From: Flavobacterium sp. | GTDB lineage: Bacteria; Bacteroidota; Bacteroidia; Flavobacteriales; Flavobacteriaceae | DNA length: 10,000 bases | NCBI RefSeq assembly: GCF_020217025.1 | Contig: NZ_JAIWOF010000060.1 | Location: 1-10,000, forward strand | Reading direction: 5' to 3' | Shown here: positions 1 to 6,379 of the stretch, one piece after another | Position numbering within the stretch: position 1 is the stretch's first letter | How the letters are laid out: every line of letters starts with the position of its first letter | Made by a program: the position numbers and the translations under genes | Notes under the pieces: model-generated | What the model saw: the letters and a program-made list of their open reading frames with translations, nothing else | Databases searched by the model: none | What the model was told of the DNA's origin: nothing

Positions 1-109
1 AAAATTGAAAATGTGCAGAAAATCTGTAATAGAAATATAATTATACTTTATAAATTTAAATTAAAAAAAGTGAAGACATGCATGTACATAAACTTAAATT
101 AACAGGATT
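1..109. other. AT-rich leader upstream of the 110-1836 operon
   Basis: No gene can be supported here. The forward frame starting at base 1 is open to a TAA at 100-102 (33 codons), but the residues look like translated AT-rich spacer and match nothing I recognise. It could be the tail of an upstream gene only if that gene enters in this frame. A 7/8 match to the Bacteroidota -7 element (TAAATTTA, 51-58) lies about 50 bases before the start codon, without a TTG at the usual distance. A perfect 10-base palindrome ACATGCATGT is at 76-85. The operon promoter is probably in this stretch, but I cannot place it with confidence. Confidence 0.3.
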
Positions 110-1411
110 ATGAAATTAAAATCATTTTTATACTTACTACTTTTTGCTTTACCCATTAATTTACTAGCTCAAAAAATTACAGGACAAGTAATTAATGAAT
201 TTGACAGTACCCCCATTTTTGGGGTTGCTATTTATAATGATGGTGTGCCGTTTGCTTTTTCTGACCAAGAAGGGAAATTTGAAATTGAAGATGTGTCTAC
301 AATTAAAGAACTAACCTTTTCACATTTGGCTTTTACAGAGAAAGTTTTAAAAACATCTGATTTTAAAAGTGAAAATCAAATAATTTATTTAACTGAAAAA
401 GCTACCATGTTGAGAGAGGTGGAAATAATAACTCCCAAAAACCCATTAACATTAGAAGAAATTATAAAAAAAAGTTCGAAGAAATTTATTGAAAATTACA
501 AGGCAAAACCATACTATTCCAATGCAAATGTTAAACAAATTGTTATGGAGAACAACTCCTTTAAAGGTTTTATAGAATTAGATGGGCTACTGTTTAATTT
601 TATTTCAAAAAACAATAACACTTTTCAATACCCCTATTTAATTCCAAAAGAGTATAGAAAAAATGTTGAAAATTTAAATTTAAGAAATTATATAGTTAAA
701 CAAAAAGAGATGTTTAATTATTTTAACACAGATTATCTAAGAGGATCTTTTTTTTTAAATTTTCAATCAGCTAACCTATCACATCCACTTTTTAAAAAAC
801 ATAAATACACCTATAAAAGATTAGAAGATATTGAAATTAATGGCAATGAATATTATCAAATTCAATTCTTTCAAAAAAAAGGGATAAATGTTGGTAGAGA
901 TTTATTCAATGTATATGGAGAAATGTTAATTTCTAAAGAAGATTTTGCAATTGTCAAACACAAAGTAAGTTTTGACTTTGACAAAAGTTTTTCAAATGAG
1001 TTTGAGATTTATTATGACCTAAAAGGAGATAAAATATTGCCATCAAAAATAATCTCATCGATAAAAGTAATTAGCCGGGGCTATAAAAAAAATAATACAT
1101 TTTTTCAAACAGATTTGACAATTGACAACTCAAAAACTATAGATTCAAAAGAAATTAATCTTGGATTTTATATTTGCTATTATTTAGATGAGATTAAGTA
1201 TAATCCTCAATATTGGCAGAATAAATCAATAATTAATTCTACAAAATTGATTGACAATTATTTAAAAACTATATCTGAAAAAGATTTTGAAAATGGTGCA
1301 AATCAAAAACAATTAGACCTAAAATCAAAATACCACACTAATGAACTTGAAAAGTTAAGAATTTATCAAATAAAATTACATGAAGAAACTTTAAAAAACA
1401 TTAAACTATGA
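110..1411 (+). CDS. secreted carboxypeptidase-regulatory-like domain protein
   Basis: This is a 433-aa exported protein. Residues 1-21 form a signal peptide (hydrophobic core LYLLLFAL, ending LLAQ). Residues 22 to about 100 fit the CarboxypepD_reg-like beta-sandwich found at the N-terminus of many Bacteroidota surface proteins: it opens with ITGQVINEFDSTPIFGVAI, has the FSDQEGKFEI turn, and is followed by LREVEIITP. The remaining ~330 residues are rich in Lys, Asn, Phe and Tyr, have a beta-strand-like pattern and no transmembrane helix. They resemble the long uncharacterised C-terminal region of this protein class, and no catalytic motif is visible. The protein is probably periplasmic or attached at the outer membrane. 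Its stop overlaps the next start as ATGA at 1408-1411, so the two genes should be translationally coupled. Base composition is markedly AT-rich. The domain call is fairly safe; the biological role is unknown. Confidence 0.75.
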   Translation: MKLKSFLYLLLFALPINLLAQKITGQVINEFDSTPIFGVAIYNDGVPFAFSDQEGKFEIEDVSTIKELTFSHLAFTEKVLKTSDFKSENQIIYLTEKATMLREVEIITPKNPLTLEEIIKKSSKKFIENYKAKPYYSNANVKQIVMENNSFKGFIELDGLLFNFISKNNNTFQYPYLIPKEYRKNVENLNLRNYIVKQKEMFNYFNTDYLRGSFFLNFQSANLSHPLFKKHKYTYKRLEDIEINGNEYYQIQFFQKKGINVGRDLFNVYGEMLISKEDFAIVKHKVSFDFDKSFSNEFEIYYDLKGDKILPSKIISSIKVISRGYKKNNTFFQTDLTIDNSKTIDSKEINLGFYICYYLDEIKYNPQYWQNKSIINSTKLIDNYLKTISEKDFENGANQKQLDLKSKYHTNELEKLRIYQIKLHEETLKNIKL

Positions 1412-1836
1412 AAATACTAATTTTTACGTGTTTTAGTTTTTTAATATTGTCTTGTAGTAAGGCAAAAGAAATTAAAGAAAATAGTATTGTTTCTGAAATA
1501 GAAAAAATAGAAACACCTTCAAAAGGCTTATTAGAATGTAAAGAAACCACTTTTTATGCAGGAAAAGTTAAAGCTGGGCAAACTGTTGAACATACCTTTA
1601 GTTTTGTTAATATTGGAACAGAGTCTGTAATTATATTAGAAAAAACAATGTCGTGTAATTGTACAGATTTAAAAACAAGTTTAGATACTATACAACCTAA
1701 TGAAATTACAAATCTAAAAGTAAAAATAGATACAAAAGATAAAAATCCTGGTAAAAATAATGCAACAGTAACCGTAAAAACTAATGGTAAAAGAAAGTTT
1801 TATTTACTAGAAGTTACTTTTGATGTTATAGAATAA
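1408..1836 (+). CDS. DUF1573 family lipoprotein
   Basis: This is a 142-aa lipoprotein. A short hydrophobic signal ends in the lipobox LILS-C, with Cys16 as the predicted lipidated residue. After a charged linker, residues ~48-140 fit DUF1573, an Ig-like fold related to ASH/HYDIN domains: F-AGKVKAGQTVEHTFSFVN-G, the hallmark SCNCT (Cys83 and Cys85), then I-PNE and K-DTKDKNPGKNNATVTVKTN. In this family the SCxCT motif follows the strand pair and its role is not established; metal or redox chemistry is only a guess. It overlaps the preceding gene by four bases, so the two likely act together at the envelope. It ends just before a strong terminator. The family assignment is good; the function is unknown. 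Confidence 0.82.
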   Translation: MKILIFTCFSFLILSCSKAKEIKENSIVSEIEKIETPSKGLLECKETTFYAGKVKAGQTVEHTFSFVNIGTESVIILEKTMSCNCTDLKTSLDTIQPNEITNLKVKIDTKDKNPGKNNATVTVKTNGKRKFYLLEVTFDVIE

Positions 1837-1840
1837 TCAT

Positions 1841-1872
1841 AAAAAAGTCCTGCAATTTGCGGGACTTTTTTT
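1841..1872. terminator. bidirectional intrinsic terminator between convergent genes
   Basis: GTCCTGCA at 1847-1854 pairs with TGCGGGAC at 1858-1865 (one T-G wobble, loop ATT). It is flanked by six As on the left and seven Ts on the right, so it works in either direction. It ends both the DUF1573 operon (+) and the MocR gene (-), whose stop is at 1879-1881. Confidence 0.88.
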
Positions 1873-1878
1873 GTTGTA

Positions 1879-3375
1879 TTACTTTATGATTGAATTGTAA
1901 GCAAGATTTAATTTACTTACCACAATTTCAATTTCTTCTTCATTCAAATGACCAAATCCAAAACGAATAGCACAGGTGTTTTTATCTTGATAAAGAATGG
2001 TCTTCGGCAGAAAGACATCTAATTTCGAAACTTCTTCCGCAAGTTGAATTAATGATATGGAAGGGTTAAATTCAATCCAAATGGCTAATCCACCAGAAGG
2101 CTTTTTAAATCGAATGGCTTCATTGAAATATCGCTTCAAACATTCACAAGCAAAATTCCTTCTTTGTTTGTAAATGATGGTATTCTTTTTTAGTAAACGA
2201 TGAATTTCACCTTCATATATTAATTCCGAAAGCACTTGTTCTTGAATTAAGTCGCCCTGCTTGTCTAACATTTGAAGATAGTTTTTGGCTTCCAAAATCA
2301 AATTTTCAGGAGCGACCACAAATCCAGTTTGAAAACTTGGGAACAACGATTGTCCTAATTTCCCAAGATAAATCACCATTCCATTTCCATCTGAACTTGC
2401 CATGGGCAACATAGCGGAACCGTCGAGTTGAAAATCATAATCAAAATCGTCTTCAATTATCGCAAATTGGTATTTCTTGGCGAGTTGTAAAAGTTGTAAT
2501 CTTCGTTCTGCAGACAAAGTGTTTGTTGTAGGATAATCACGATTAGAACACACATAAACACATCGAATTTTTCCTTTTGTAAAATGTTTTTCTATGTAAT
2601 TGATGTCTAATCCGTTTTCATCAACAGGAATGGTTTTAATATCGGCTCCAGCTTCCTGAAAAATCATGTTGGCATTATAGTTACTCAGATTACCAACCAA
2701 AACCACATCTTTTTTGCGAATTAAAAGTTGCGAGATGATGTACAAACTCATTTCGGTACTTCGAGTACTAATTAAATTTGTGGGTTTGATGTGAAAACCT
2801 CGGGTTGCATTTAAAAAATTACACAATTGATTTTCAAACGTAGAATAGCTGTTTTTTGATGTATTGTTCCATTTTGAAATCAATGATTTTCGTTTCATTG
2901 ATGTGCCGTACCATTTCGAAAATTCGTGAATAGGATGCAATCGTAAATCGGGTTGACCATCGTTTAAAGTGTATTTTGCTTCCGAAAATTCTTGTGTTGA
3001 TGCCAAGTGAAACGAAGTTTGAAAAGGAAAACCTGTTGTTTTAGGATAACTATACGCATCGTTTATTTTGTTAGTACTTGCTTTGATAGTAGCTGTTTTT
3101 GGTTTTGGAACCAAGATAAAAGTGCCTTTGTTTGGAATAATTTCAACCCAACCTTGTGAAGCTAATTCTTCATAAACCGCAACGGCTGTATTTCTGTGAA
3201 TGTTGAGAAATTGACTGAAAATTCGGGTGCCAGGTAAAGCCGTTCCTTCTTTAAGATACCTTCTTTGAACAGCATTTATAATTTGTTGGGAAATTTGAAT
3301 ATACACCGATGTAGCACTCGTTTTATCAAAGTGAATAAGCTCTTTCAACAATACATTAACCGGACTATCTTTCAT
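1879..3375 (-). CDS. MocR-type transcriptional regulator with degenerate PLP site
   Basis: This 498-aa protein has the usual MocR length and layout. Residues ~12-90 are a GntR winged helix-turn-helix (LPGTRIFSQFLNIHRNTAVAVYEEL, then GWVEIIPNKGTFI). Residues 91-130 are a linker. Residues ~135-498 are a fold-type I aminotransferase-like domain (DGQPDLRLHP at 139-148, EDDFDYDF at 308-315, IRFGFGHLNEEE near the end). Family members bind PLP through a lysine in G-T-F-S-K-T-L. Here the segment is YLGKLGQSLFPSFQTG, with Gln342 (codon CAA) at the lysine position and Gln349 at the usual Arg. The EDDY Tyr is Phe311, the G-x-Q-Q loop is RSTE (205-208), and the E-x-P-x-Y motif is GNLSNY. The pyridine-binding Asp (Asp309) is kept. 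The fold is retained, but internal-aldimine formation looks lost. It is divergent from the TonB receptor, and operator-like boxes overlap its start, so control of itself and the receptor is likely. Expected location is the cytoplasm. Confidence 0.9.
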   Translation of the reverse strand: MKDSPVNVLLKELIHFDKTSATSVYIQISQQIINAVQRRYLKEGTALPGTRIFSQFLNIHRNTAVAVYEELASQGWVEIIPNKGTFILVPKPKTATIKASTNKINDAYSYPKTTGFPFQTSFHLASTQEFSEAKYTLNDGQPDLRLHPIHEFSKWYGTSMKRKSLISKWNNTSKNSYSTFENQLCNFLNATRGFHIKPTNLISTRSTEMSLYIISQLLIRKKDVVLVGNLSNYNANMIFQEAGADIKTIPVDENGLDINYIEKHFTKGKIRCVYVCSNRDYPTTNTLSAERRLQLLQLAKKYQFAIIEDDFDYDFQLDGSAMLPMASSDGNGMVIYLGKLGQSLFPSFQTGFVVAPENLILEAKNYLQMLDKQGDLIQEQVLSELIYEGEIHRLLKKNTIIYKQRRNFACECLKRYFNEAIRFKKPSGGLAIWIEFNPSISLIQLAEEVSKLDVFLPKTILYQDKNTCAIRFGFGHLNEEEIEIVVSKLNLAYNSIIK

Positions 3376-3404
3376 TTTAAAACTGGACTATTTTAATCGT
3401 CCGG
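3360..3404. promoter_or_regulatory. putative MocR operator: two direct boxes and one inverted box
   Basis: Three near-identical 9-base boxes are present: CCGGACTAT (3360-3368, +), CTGGACTAT (3383-3391, +; 23 bases from the first) and CCGGACGAT (3396-3404, minus strand). The second and third form an imperfect palindrome centred at 3393/3394, with GGAC-ATT facing AAT-GTCC. The first lies inside the regulator's early codons, and the palindrome fills the divergent intergenic space. Direct-plus-inverted boxes at a divergent promoter are typical of MocR sites. The box resembles the GTGGWCTA-like PdxR motif as I recall it from Corynebacterium. Binding by this regulator is inference. Confidence 0.6.
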
Positions 3405-3411
3405 AAAGTTA
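3404..3411 (-). promoter_or_regulatory. possible -7 element for the MocR gene
   Basis: Read on the minus strand the bases are TAACTTTC, a 7/8 match to TAnnTTTG, about 29 bases before the start codon. Initiation just downstream would fall in the palindromic operator, which would suit autorepression. No TTG occurs at 17-23 bases upstream, so this is a weak call. Confidence 0.3.
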
Positions 3412-3412
3412 C

Positions 3413-3420
3413 GACTTTTG
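3413..3420 (+). promoter_or_regulatory. possible -7 element for the TonB-dependent receptor
   Basis: GACTTTTG matches TAnnTTTG at all fixed positions but the first and lies 23 bases before the start codon at 3444. There is no TTG at the normal -33 distance. Instead the palindromic operator occupies the upstream region, which would suit a promoter needing an activator. This is inference from position only. Confidence 0.35.
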
Positions 3421-3443
3421 CACCGTTTTAAAATAAACTTCAA

Positions 3444-5264
3444 ATGAAAAACAAATACTTTTTATCTGTCTTGCTTTTTGGTTCTATATTAGGAAATGCA
3501 CAAGAAACAGAATTAAAAACAGATTCTCTTAAAGAAGTTGTAGTTACTTCTTCTCGTATTGATTTGCCTTTTAAAGAAAATTCAAGAACAATTCAAATTG
3601 TTACCGCTGAAGATATCAAAAAACTGGGAATTACAAATGTTGCTGATGCATTACAACAACTTGCAGGAGTTGACGTAAGACGACAAGGTGTAAACGGAAT
3701 GCAAGCTGATTTATATATCAGAGGTGGAGGTTTTGATCAAACATTATTGCTTATTGATGGTATCAAAGTTGATGATCCTCAAACTGGACATCACACGATG
3801 AATTTAGCTCTGCCAATTGAAGTTATCAAAAGAATTGAAGTAATTAAAGGTCCTGCTGCTCGTGTTTTTGGACAAAATGCTTTTACAGGAGCGGTTAACA
3901 TTGTAACTAAAGATGTTGAAGAAAATTCTTTGATTGCTAAAGTGCAAGGTGGTTCTTTTGGTCAATTTATTGCTGAAGCCACTGGTACAGTTAGTTTAAA
4001 AGAGAGTAGTCATATCGTGCATTTTTCAAAGAATTTTTCAGAAGGATATCGTTATAATACCGATTTTGACAATACCAATTATGTATTGAAAAGTCAATTC
4101 AATAAAAATAAATTACCAATTGAATTACTTACAAGTTATTCAGAAAGAAAATTCGGTGCAAATGGTTTTTATGGTTTCACTAGTTATATTGATCAATATG
4201 AAGAAACTCAAGCGAGTTTAGTTGGTCTTTCAACGGTAATCAAGAAAGGAAATTTCACATGGAAACCAAGAATTTATTGGCGCAGAAATCAAGATTTGTA
4301 TTTGCTAATTAGAAACAATCCGTCAGCATACAGAAATTTGCACATCACAAATAAAATAGCGGCTGAATTAAATGGGTCGTACCAATCTAAAATTGGTATT
4401 ACAGGATTTGGCGTAGAATTTTCTAAATATTATATTTCTAGTAATAGGTTAGGTGACAATCAAAGAGAAATTGCCTCTTTGTTCTTAGAACACCGTTTTC
4501 AGTTTTTTAACAACATTATAGATGTTACGCCAGGAATTTCTGCTTCTTATTTTTCAGATTTTGATAATCAGATTTTTCCAGGGTTAGATTTTGGAGTAAA
4601 AATTTCTGAAAAGTTTAGAGCTTATGGAAATATTGGAACGTCTTTTAGACTTCCAACGTATACTAATTTATATTATGTTTCACCAACGACAATTAGTAAT
4701 CCAAATTTAGAAACAGAAGAAGCTTTTTCTCAAGAAGTTGGATTCAAATATTTAACTAAAAATATAAATGTTTCGCTAGCTGCATTTAATCGCGATGCTG
4801 ATAATTTAATTGATTATGTGCGTGAAGATGCTTCAGATGCTTGGCAAGCGCAAAATATTCAACATGTAAACACAAAAGGATATGAAGCCAATATAGAATA
4901 TAAATTTCTATTAAATCAATTGCCTCAAAAGATTCAATTAGGTTATTCTTTCTTAGATAACGATGTTAAAAAAAGCGAAGCGAATTTTTCACAATATTCC
5001 ATTAATTCTATGAAACACCAATTTGTTGGAAATTATGCAATGGAATGGTTCAAGAATTTTAGTAATTCTATCGGATATAGATATGTAGAAAGAACTTCTG
5101 GAATTAGTTATAATATTTGGGATGTAAGTGCCTCATACAAATTAAAAGAGTTGGAATTCTCGATTTACGCTAATAATATTTTCAACACAGAGTATGTTGA
5201 AGCAGGAATGGTGCCAATGCCAAAAGGAAATGTAATGTTTGGAATGAAATATTTATTCAGATAA
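3444..5264 (+). CDS. TonB-dependent outer-membrane receptor, BtuB-sized
   Basis: This is a 606-aa outer-membrane active-transport receptor. Residues 1-20 are a signal peptide ending GNAQ. A TonB-box-like stretch KEVVVTS lies at 30-36. The plug domain spans ~43-156: IQIVTAEDIKKLGITNVADAL, LYIRGGGFDQTLLLIDG (RGGG 93-96), IKRIEVIKGPAARVFG and TGAVNIVTK. The rest is a beta-barrel with the usual GTSFRLPTYTNLYY and NPNLETEEA signatures, a late NNIFNTEYVEAG and a C-terminal aromatic (YLFR). There is no N-terminal carboxypeptidase-like domain and no SusD partner nearby, so it is not SusC. Size and layout resemble BtuB-like vitamin or small-ligand receptors, but the ligand cannot be read from sequence, and no cobalamin riboswitch is visible in the short leader. 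It is divergent from the MocR regulator across a box-rich gap, so its expression is probably under that regulator. A hairpin terminator follows within 25 bases. Confidence 0.92.
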   Translation: MKNKYFLSVLLFGSILGNAQETELKTDSLKEVVVTSSRIDLPFKENSRTIQIVTAEDIKKLGITNVADALQQLAGVDVRRQGVNGMQADLYIRGGGFDQTLLLIDGIKVDDPQTGHHTMNLALPIEVIKRIEVIKGPAARVFGQNAFTGAVNIVTKDVEENSLIAKVQGGSFGQFIAEATGTVSLKESSHIVHFSKNFSEGYRYNTDFDNTNYVLKSQFNKNKLPIELLTSYSERKFGANGFYGFTSYIDQYEETQASLVGLSTVIKKGNFTWKPRIYWRRNQDLYLLIRNNPSAYRNLHITNKIAAELNGSYQSKIGITGFGVEFSKYYISSNRLGDNQREIASLFLEHRFQFFNNIIDVTPGISASYFSDFDNQIFPGLDFGVKISEKFRAYGNIGTSFRLPTYTNLYYVSPTTISNPNLETEEAFSQEVGFKYLTKNINVSLAAFNRDADNLIDYVREDASDAWQAQNIQHVNTKGYEANIEYKFLLNQLPQKIQLGYSFLDNDVKKSEANFSQYSINSMKHQFVGNYAMEWFKNFSNSIGYRYVERTSGISYNIWDVSASYKLKELEFSIYANNIFNTEYVEAGMVPMPKGNVMFGMKYLFR

Positions 5265-5277
5265 CAAACAATTTTTT

Positions 5278-5285
5278 TATATTTG
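5278..5285 (+). promoter_or_regulatory. candidate -7 promoter element for the 5320 gene
   Basis: TATATTTG is a perfect TAnnTTTG match. Transcription from it would start around 5290-5293, inside the left arm of the receptor's terminator, leaving a ~28-base leader before the ATG at 5320. No TTG lies 17-23 bases upstream, so confidence is moderate at best. Confidence 0.4.
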
Positions 5286-5316
5286 AAAAGGATTACAATT
5301 TTGTAATCCTTTTTTT
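5286..5316 (+). terminator. intrinsic terminator after the TonB receptor
   Basis: AAAAGGATTACAA (5286-5298) is fully complementary to 5301-5313 and continues into Ts to 5316. The T-tract ends only three bases before the start codon of the next gene. Confidence 0.8.
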
Positions 5317-5319
5317 ATT

Positions 5320-5802
5320 ATGGAGAATATTATAAGTTACCAAAAAGAAATTTCTTTTGTAAAGCGTTTTTTTGGATTTGTATTTGCAGGTTTAGGACTT
5401 CTGATGCTTATTATAACGGGTAGTTTAATGGCGCTCATTTTTATCGTTATAGGGTTGGGATTAAATACAGCTGAAGGCTCAGATATTAATTTATCTTCTA
5501 AAGAATTTAGAACATTTCATACGTTATTTGGTGTTAAGGTTGGGAAGTGGTTACCAATACCAAATTTCGAGTATGTATCAGTTTTTAGAACTAAAGAAAG
5601 TCAAACAGTTAGAGTTGTTACTGCGGAAACTACTCAAAAATATGAGATTATTCAGGTAAACTTGTTTTATAATCGCAATAAACACATGACATTTTATAAA
5701 ACAGTAAACAAGGAAGATGCATTTGAAGTCGCTAATCATTTTAAGCTTGCTTTAAATATAGATATTTTGGATGCAACAGAAACCGAAAAGAAGTGGTTAT
5801 AA
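5320..5802 (+). CDS. small membrane protein with PH-like-looking soluble domain
   Basis: I do not recognise this 160-aa protein by family. Residues ~17-49 are strongly hydrophobic (FFGFVFAGLGLLMLIITG, then SLMALIFIVIGLGL) and read as a two-helix membrane hairpin. The remaining ~110 residues alternate hydrophobic and polar residues like beta strands (INLSSKEFRTFHTLFGVKVG, ending in a helix EDAFEVANHFKLALNI). A short two-helix anchor plus a beta domain with a C-terminal helix recalls bacterial PH-like (YcxB/bPH-type) membrane proteins; this is only a structural guess. There is no signal peptide and no catalytic motif. The ATG directly follows a terminator T-tract with no Shine-Dalgarno sequence. 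The next in-frame Met lies inside the membrane segment, so this start is preferred. The gene is probably transcribed separately from the receptor. Confidence 0.75.
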   Translation: MENIISYQKEISFVKRFFGFVFAGLGLLMLIITGSLMALIFIVIGLGLNTAEGSDINLSSKEFRTFHTLFGVKVGKWLPIPNFEYVSVFRTKESQTVRVVTAETTQKYEIIQVNLFYNRNKHMTFYKTVNKEDAFEVANHFKLALNIDILDATETEKKWL

Positions 5803-5804
5803 AT

Positions 5805-5833
5805 AAAAAAAGTCCCGATTTATTCGGGACTTT
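5805..5833. terminator. bidirectional terminator between convergent genes
   Basis: AAAGTCCCGA (5809-5818) pairs with TCGGGACTTT (5824-5833) across a five-base loop. A run of seven As on the left (5805-5811) supplies the T-tract for the minus-strand cold-shock gene. On the plus side the T-run is short (TTTG) with more Ts after it. It probably serves both genes and works better on the minus strand. Confidence 0.8.
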
Positions 5834-5865
5834 GTTCTTTCTAGGTAATCAAAAAATAATATATA

Positions 5866-6066
5866 TTAGTCTTCGATAACTACTACTTGAGCAGCTACTT
5901 TACCTTTTCTTCCTTCTTCTTCTTCGTAACTAACAGCATCACCTTCATTTAAAGATTCAACTCTCATTCCGCTAGCGTGTACGAAAATGTCTTTTCCAGT
6001 TTCATCATCAGTAATAAAACCGTAACCTTTTGATTCATTGAAGAACTTAACTTTACCTGTTCTCAT
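5866..6066 (-). CDS. cold-shock domain protein, CspA family
   Basis: This is a 66-aa single cold-shock domain that binds single-stranded RNA/DNA and is thought to act as an RNA chaperone in the cytoplasm. It starts MRTGKVKFFNESKGYGFI. RNP1 is KGYGFI (13-18) and RNP2 is DIFVHA (26-31), with EGDAVSYEEEEGRKGKVAAQVV closing the barrel. The frame is open ten codons further to an ATG at 6094-6096. That ATG lies within the -7 promoter element, so it would be outside the transcript. The Met at 6064-6066 gives the standard family N-terminus and length. RNP2 has Ala where many family members have Phe. The leader is only about 20 bases, so the long cold-responsive 5' UTR of E. coli cspA is absent. It lies downstream of aspS and the 76-aa gene with its own promoter. 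Confidence 0.94.
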   Translation of the reverse strand: MRTGKVKFFNESKGYGFITDDETGKDIFVHASGMRVESLNEGDAVSYEEEEGRKGKVAAQVVVIED

Positions 6067-6093
6067 TTTGTATTGTAAAAAATTAATAATTAT

Positions 6094-6123
6094 CAAAGAT
6101 ATACTTATTTACAACACAAACAA
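6094..6123 (-). promoter_or_regulatory. Bacteroidota-type promoter of the cold-shock gene
   Basis: On the minus strand, TTG (6121-6123) and TATCTTTG (6094-6101) are separated by 19 bases. This fits the Flavobacterium consensus TTG-N17-23-TAnnTTTG completely, and it is the best promoter in the window. Predicted initiation is a few bases downstream, leaving a ~20-base leader to the ATG at 6066. Confidence 0.7.
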
Positions 6124-6147
6124 GAAAAAGTTAAAAATATTTCAAAA

Positions 6148-6378
6148 TTACTGATTATCAGTATCTTCTTTTTTCTTTAAACCTAAGTTTAGCATTCGTT
6201 CTCTGGTTTCTTTGTTTTTAAATCTTGAATATAAAAACAAAGGCATAAGAACAAAAGCAGCTAATAGGACTCCAATTCCAATCCATTTATCGCCATTTAA
6301 GCCACTATTCTTTTGAAAGTATCCAAAAGAAATAAGACAAGCAATGATTACGATAAGGCCAATTAGAACCTTTTTCAT
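6148..6378 (-). CDS. small two-helix membrane protein next to aspS
   Basis: This 76-aa protein is not assigned to a known family. It has two predicted transmembrane helices, ~4-21 (VLIGLIVIIACLISFGYF) and ~32-51 (WIGIGVLLAAFVLMPLFLYS), joined by a short polar loop. The tail of ~24 residues is highly charged (KNKETRERMLNLGLKKKEDTDNQ spans its length) and by the positive-inside rule should be cytoplasmic. The start codon follows the aspS stop after a single base, so the two are almost certainly co-transcribed and translationally coupled. The link to aspartyl-tRNA synthetase may be only positional. No clear hairpin follows it before the cold-shock promoter, so read-through is possible. Confidence 0.78.
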   Translation of the reverse strand: MKKVLIGLIVIIACLISFGYFQKNSGLNGDKWIGIGVLLAAFVLMPLFLYSRFKNKETRERMLNLGLKKKEDTDNQ

Positions 6379-6379
6379 C

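Noticed and set aside
76..85. Perfect palindrome ACATGCATGT before the first operon
   Set aside because: It is too short to be notable alone and has no second copy nearby to suggest a regulator site.
1..102. 33-codon open stretch at the left edge, possibly a truncated gene end
   Set aside because: Residues resemble translated AT-rich spacer, another frame is equally possible, and nothing upstream is visible to confirm it.
3376..3443. Possible cobalamin or other riboswitch upstream of the TonB receptor
   Set aside because: The gap is only 68 bases, mostly operator and promoter, with about 20 bases of leader; no room for a known riboswitch and no B12-box-like sequence.
6097..6147. Terminator between the 76-aa gene and the cold-shock gene
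   Set aside because: No stable inverted repeat is visible in these 51 bases; read-through seems possible.
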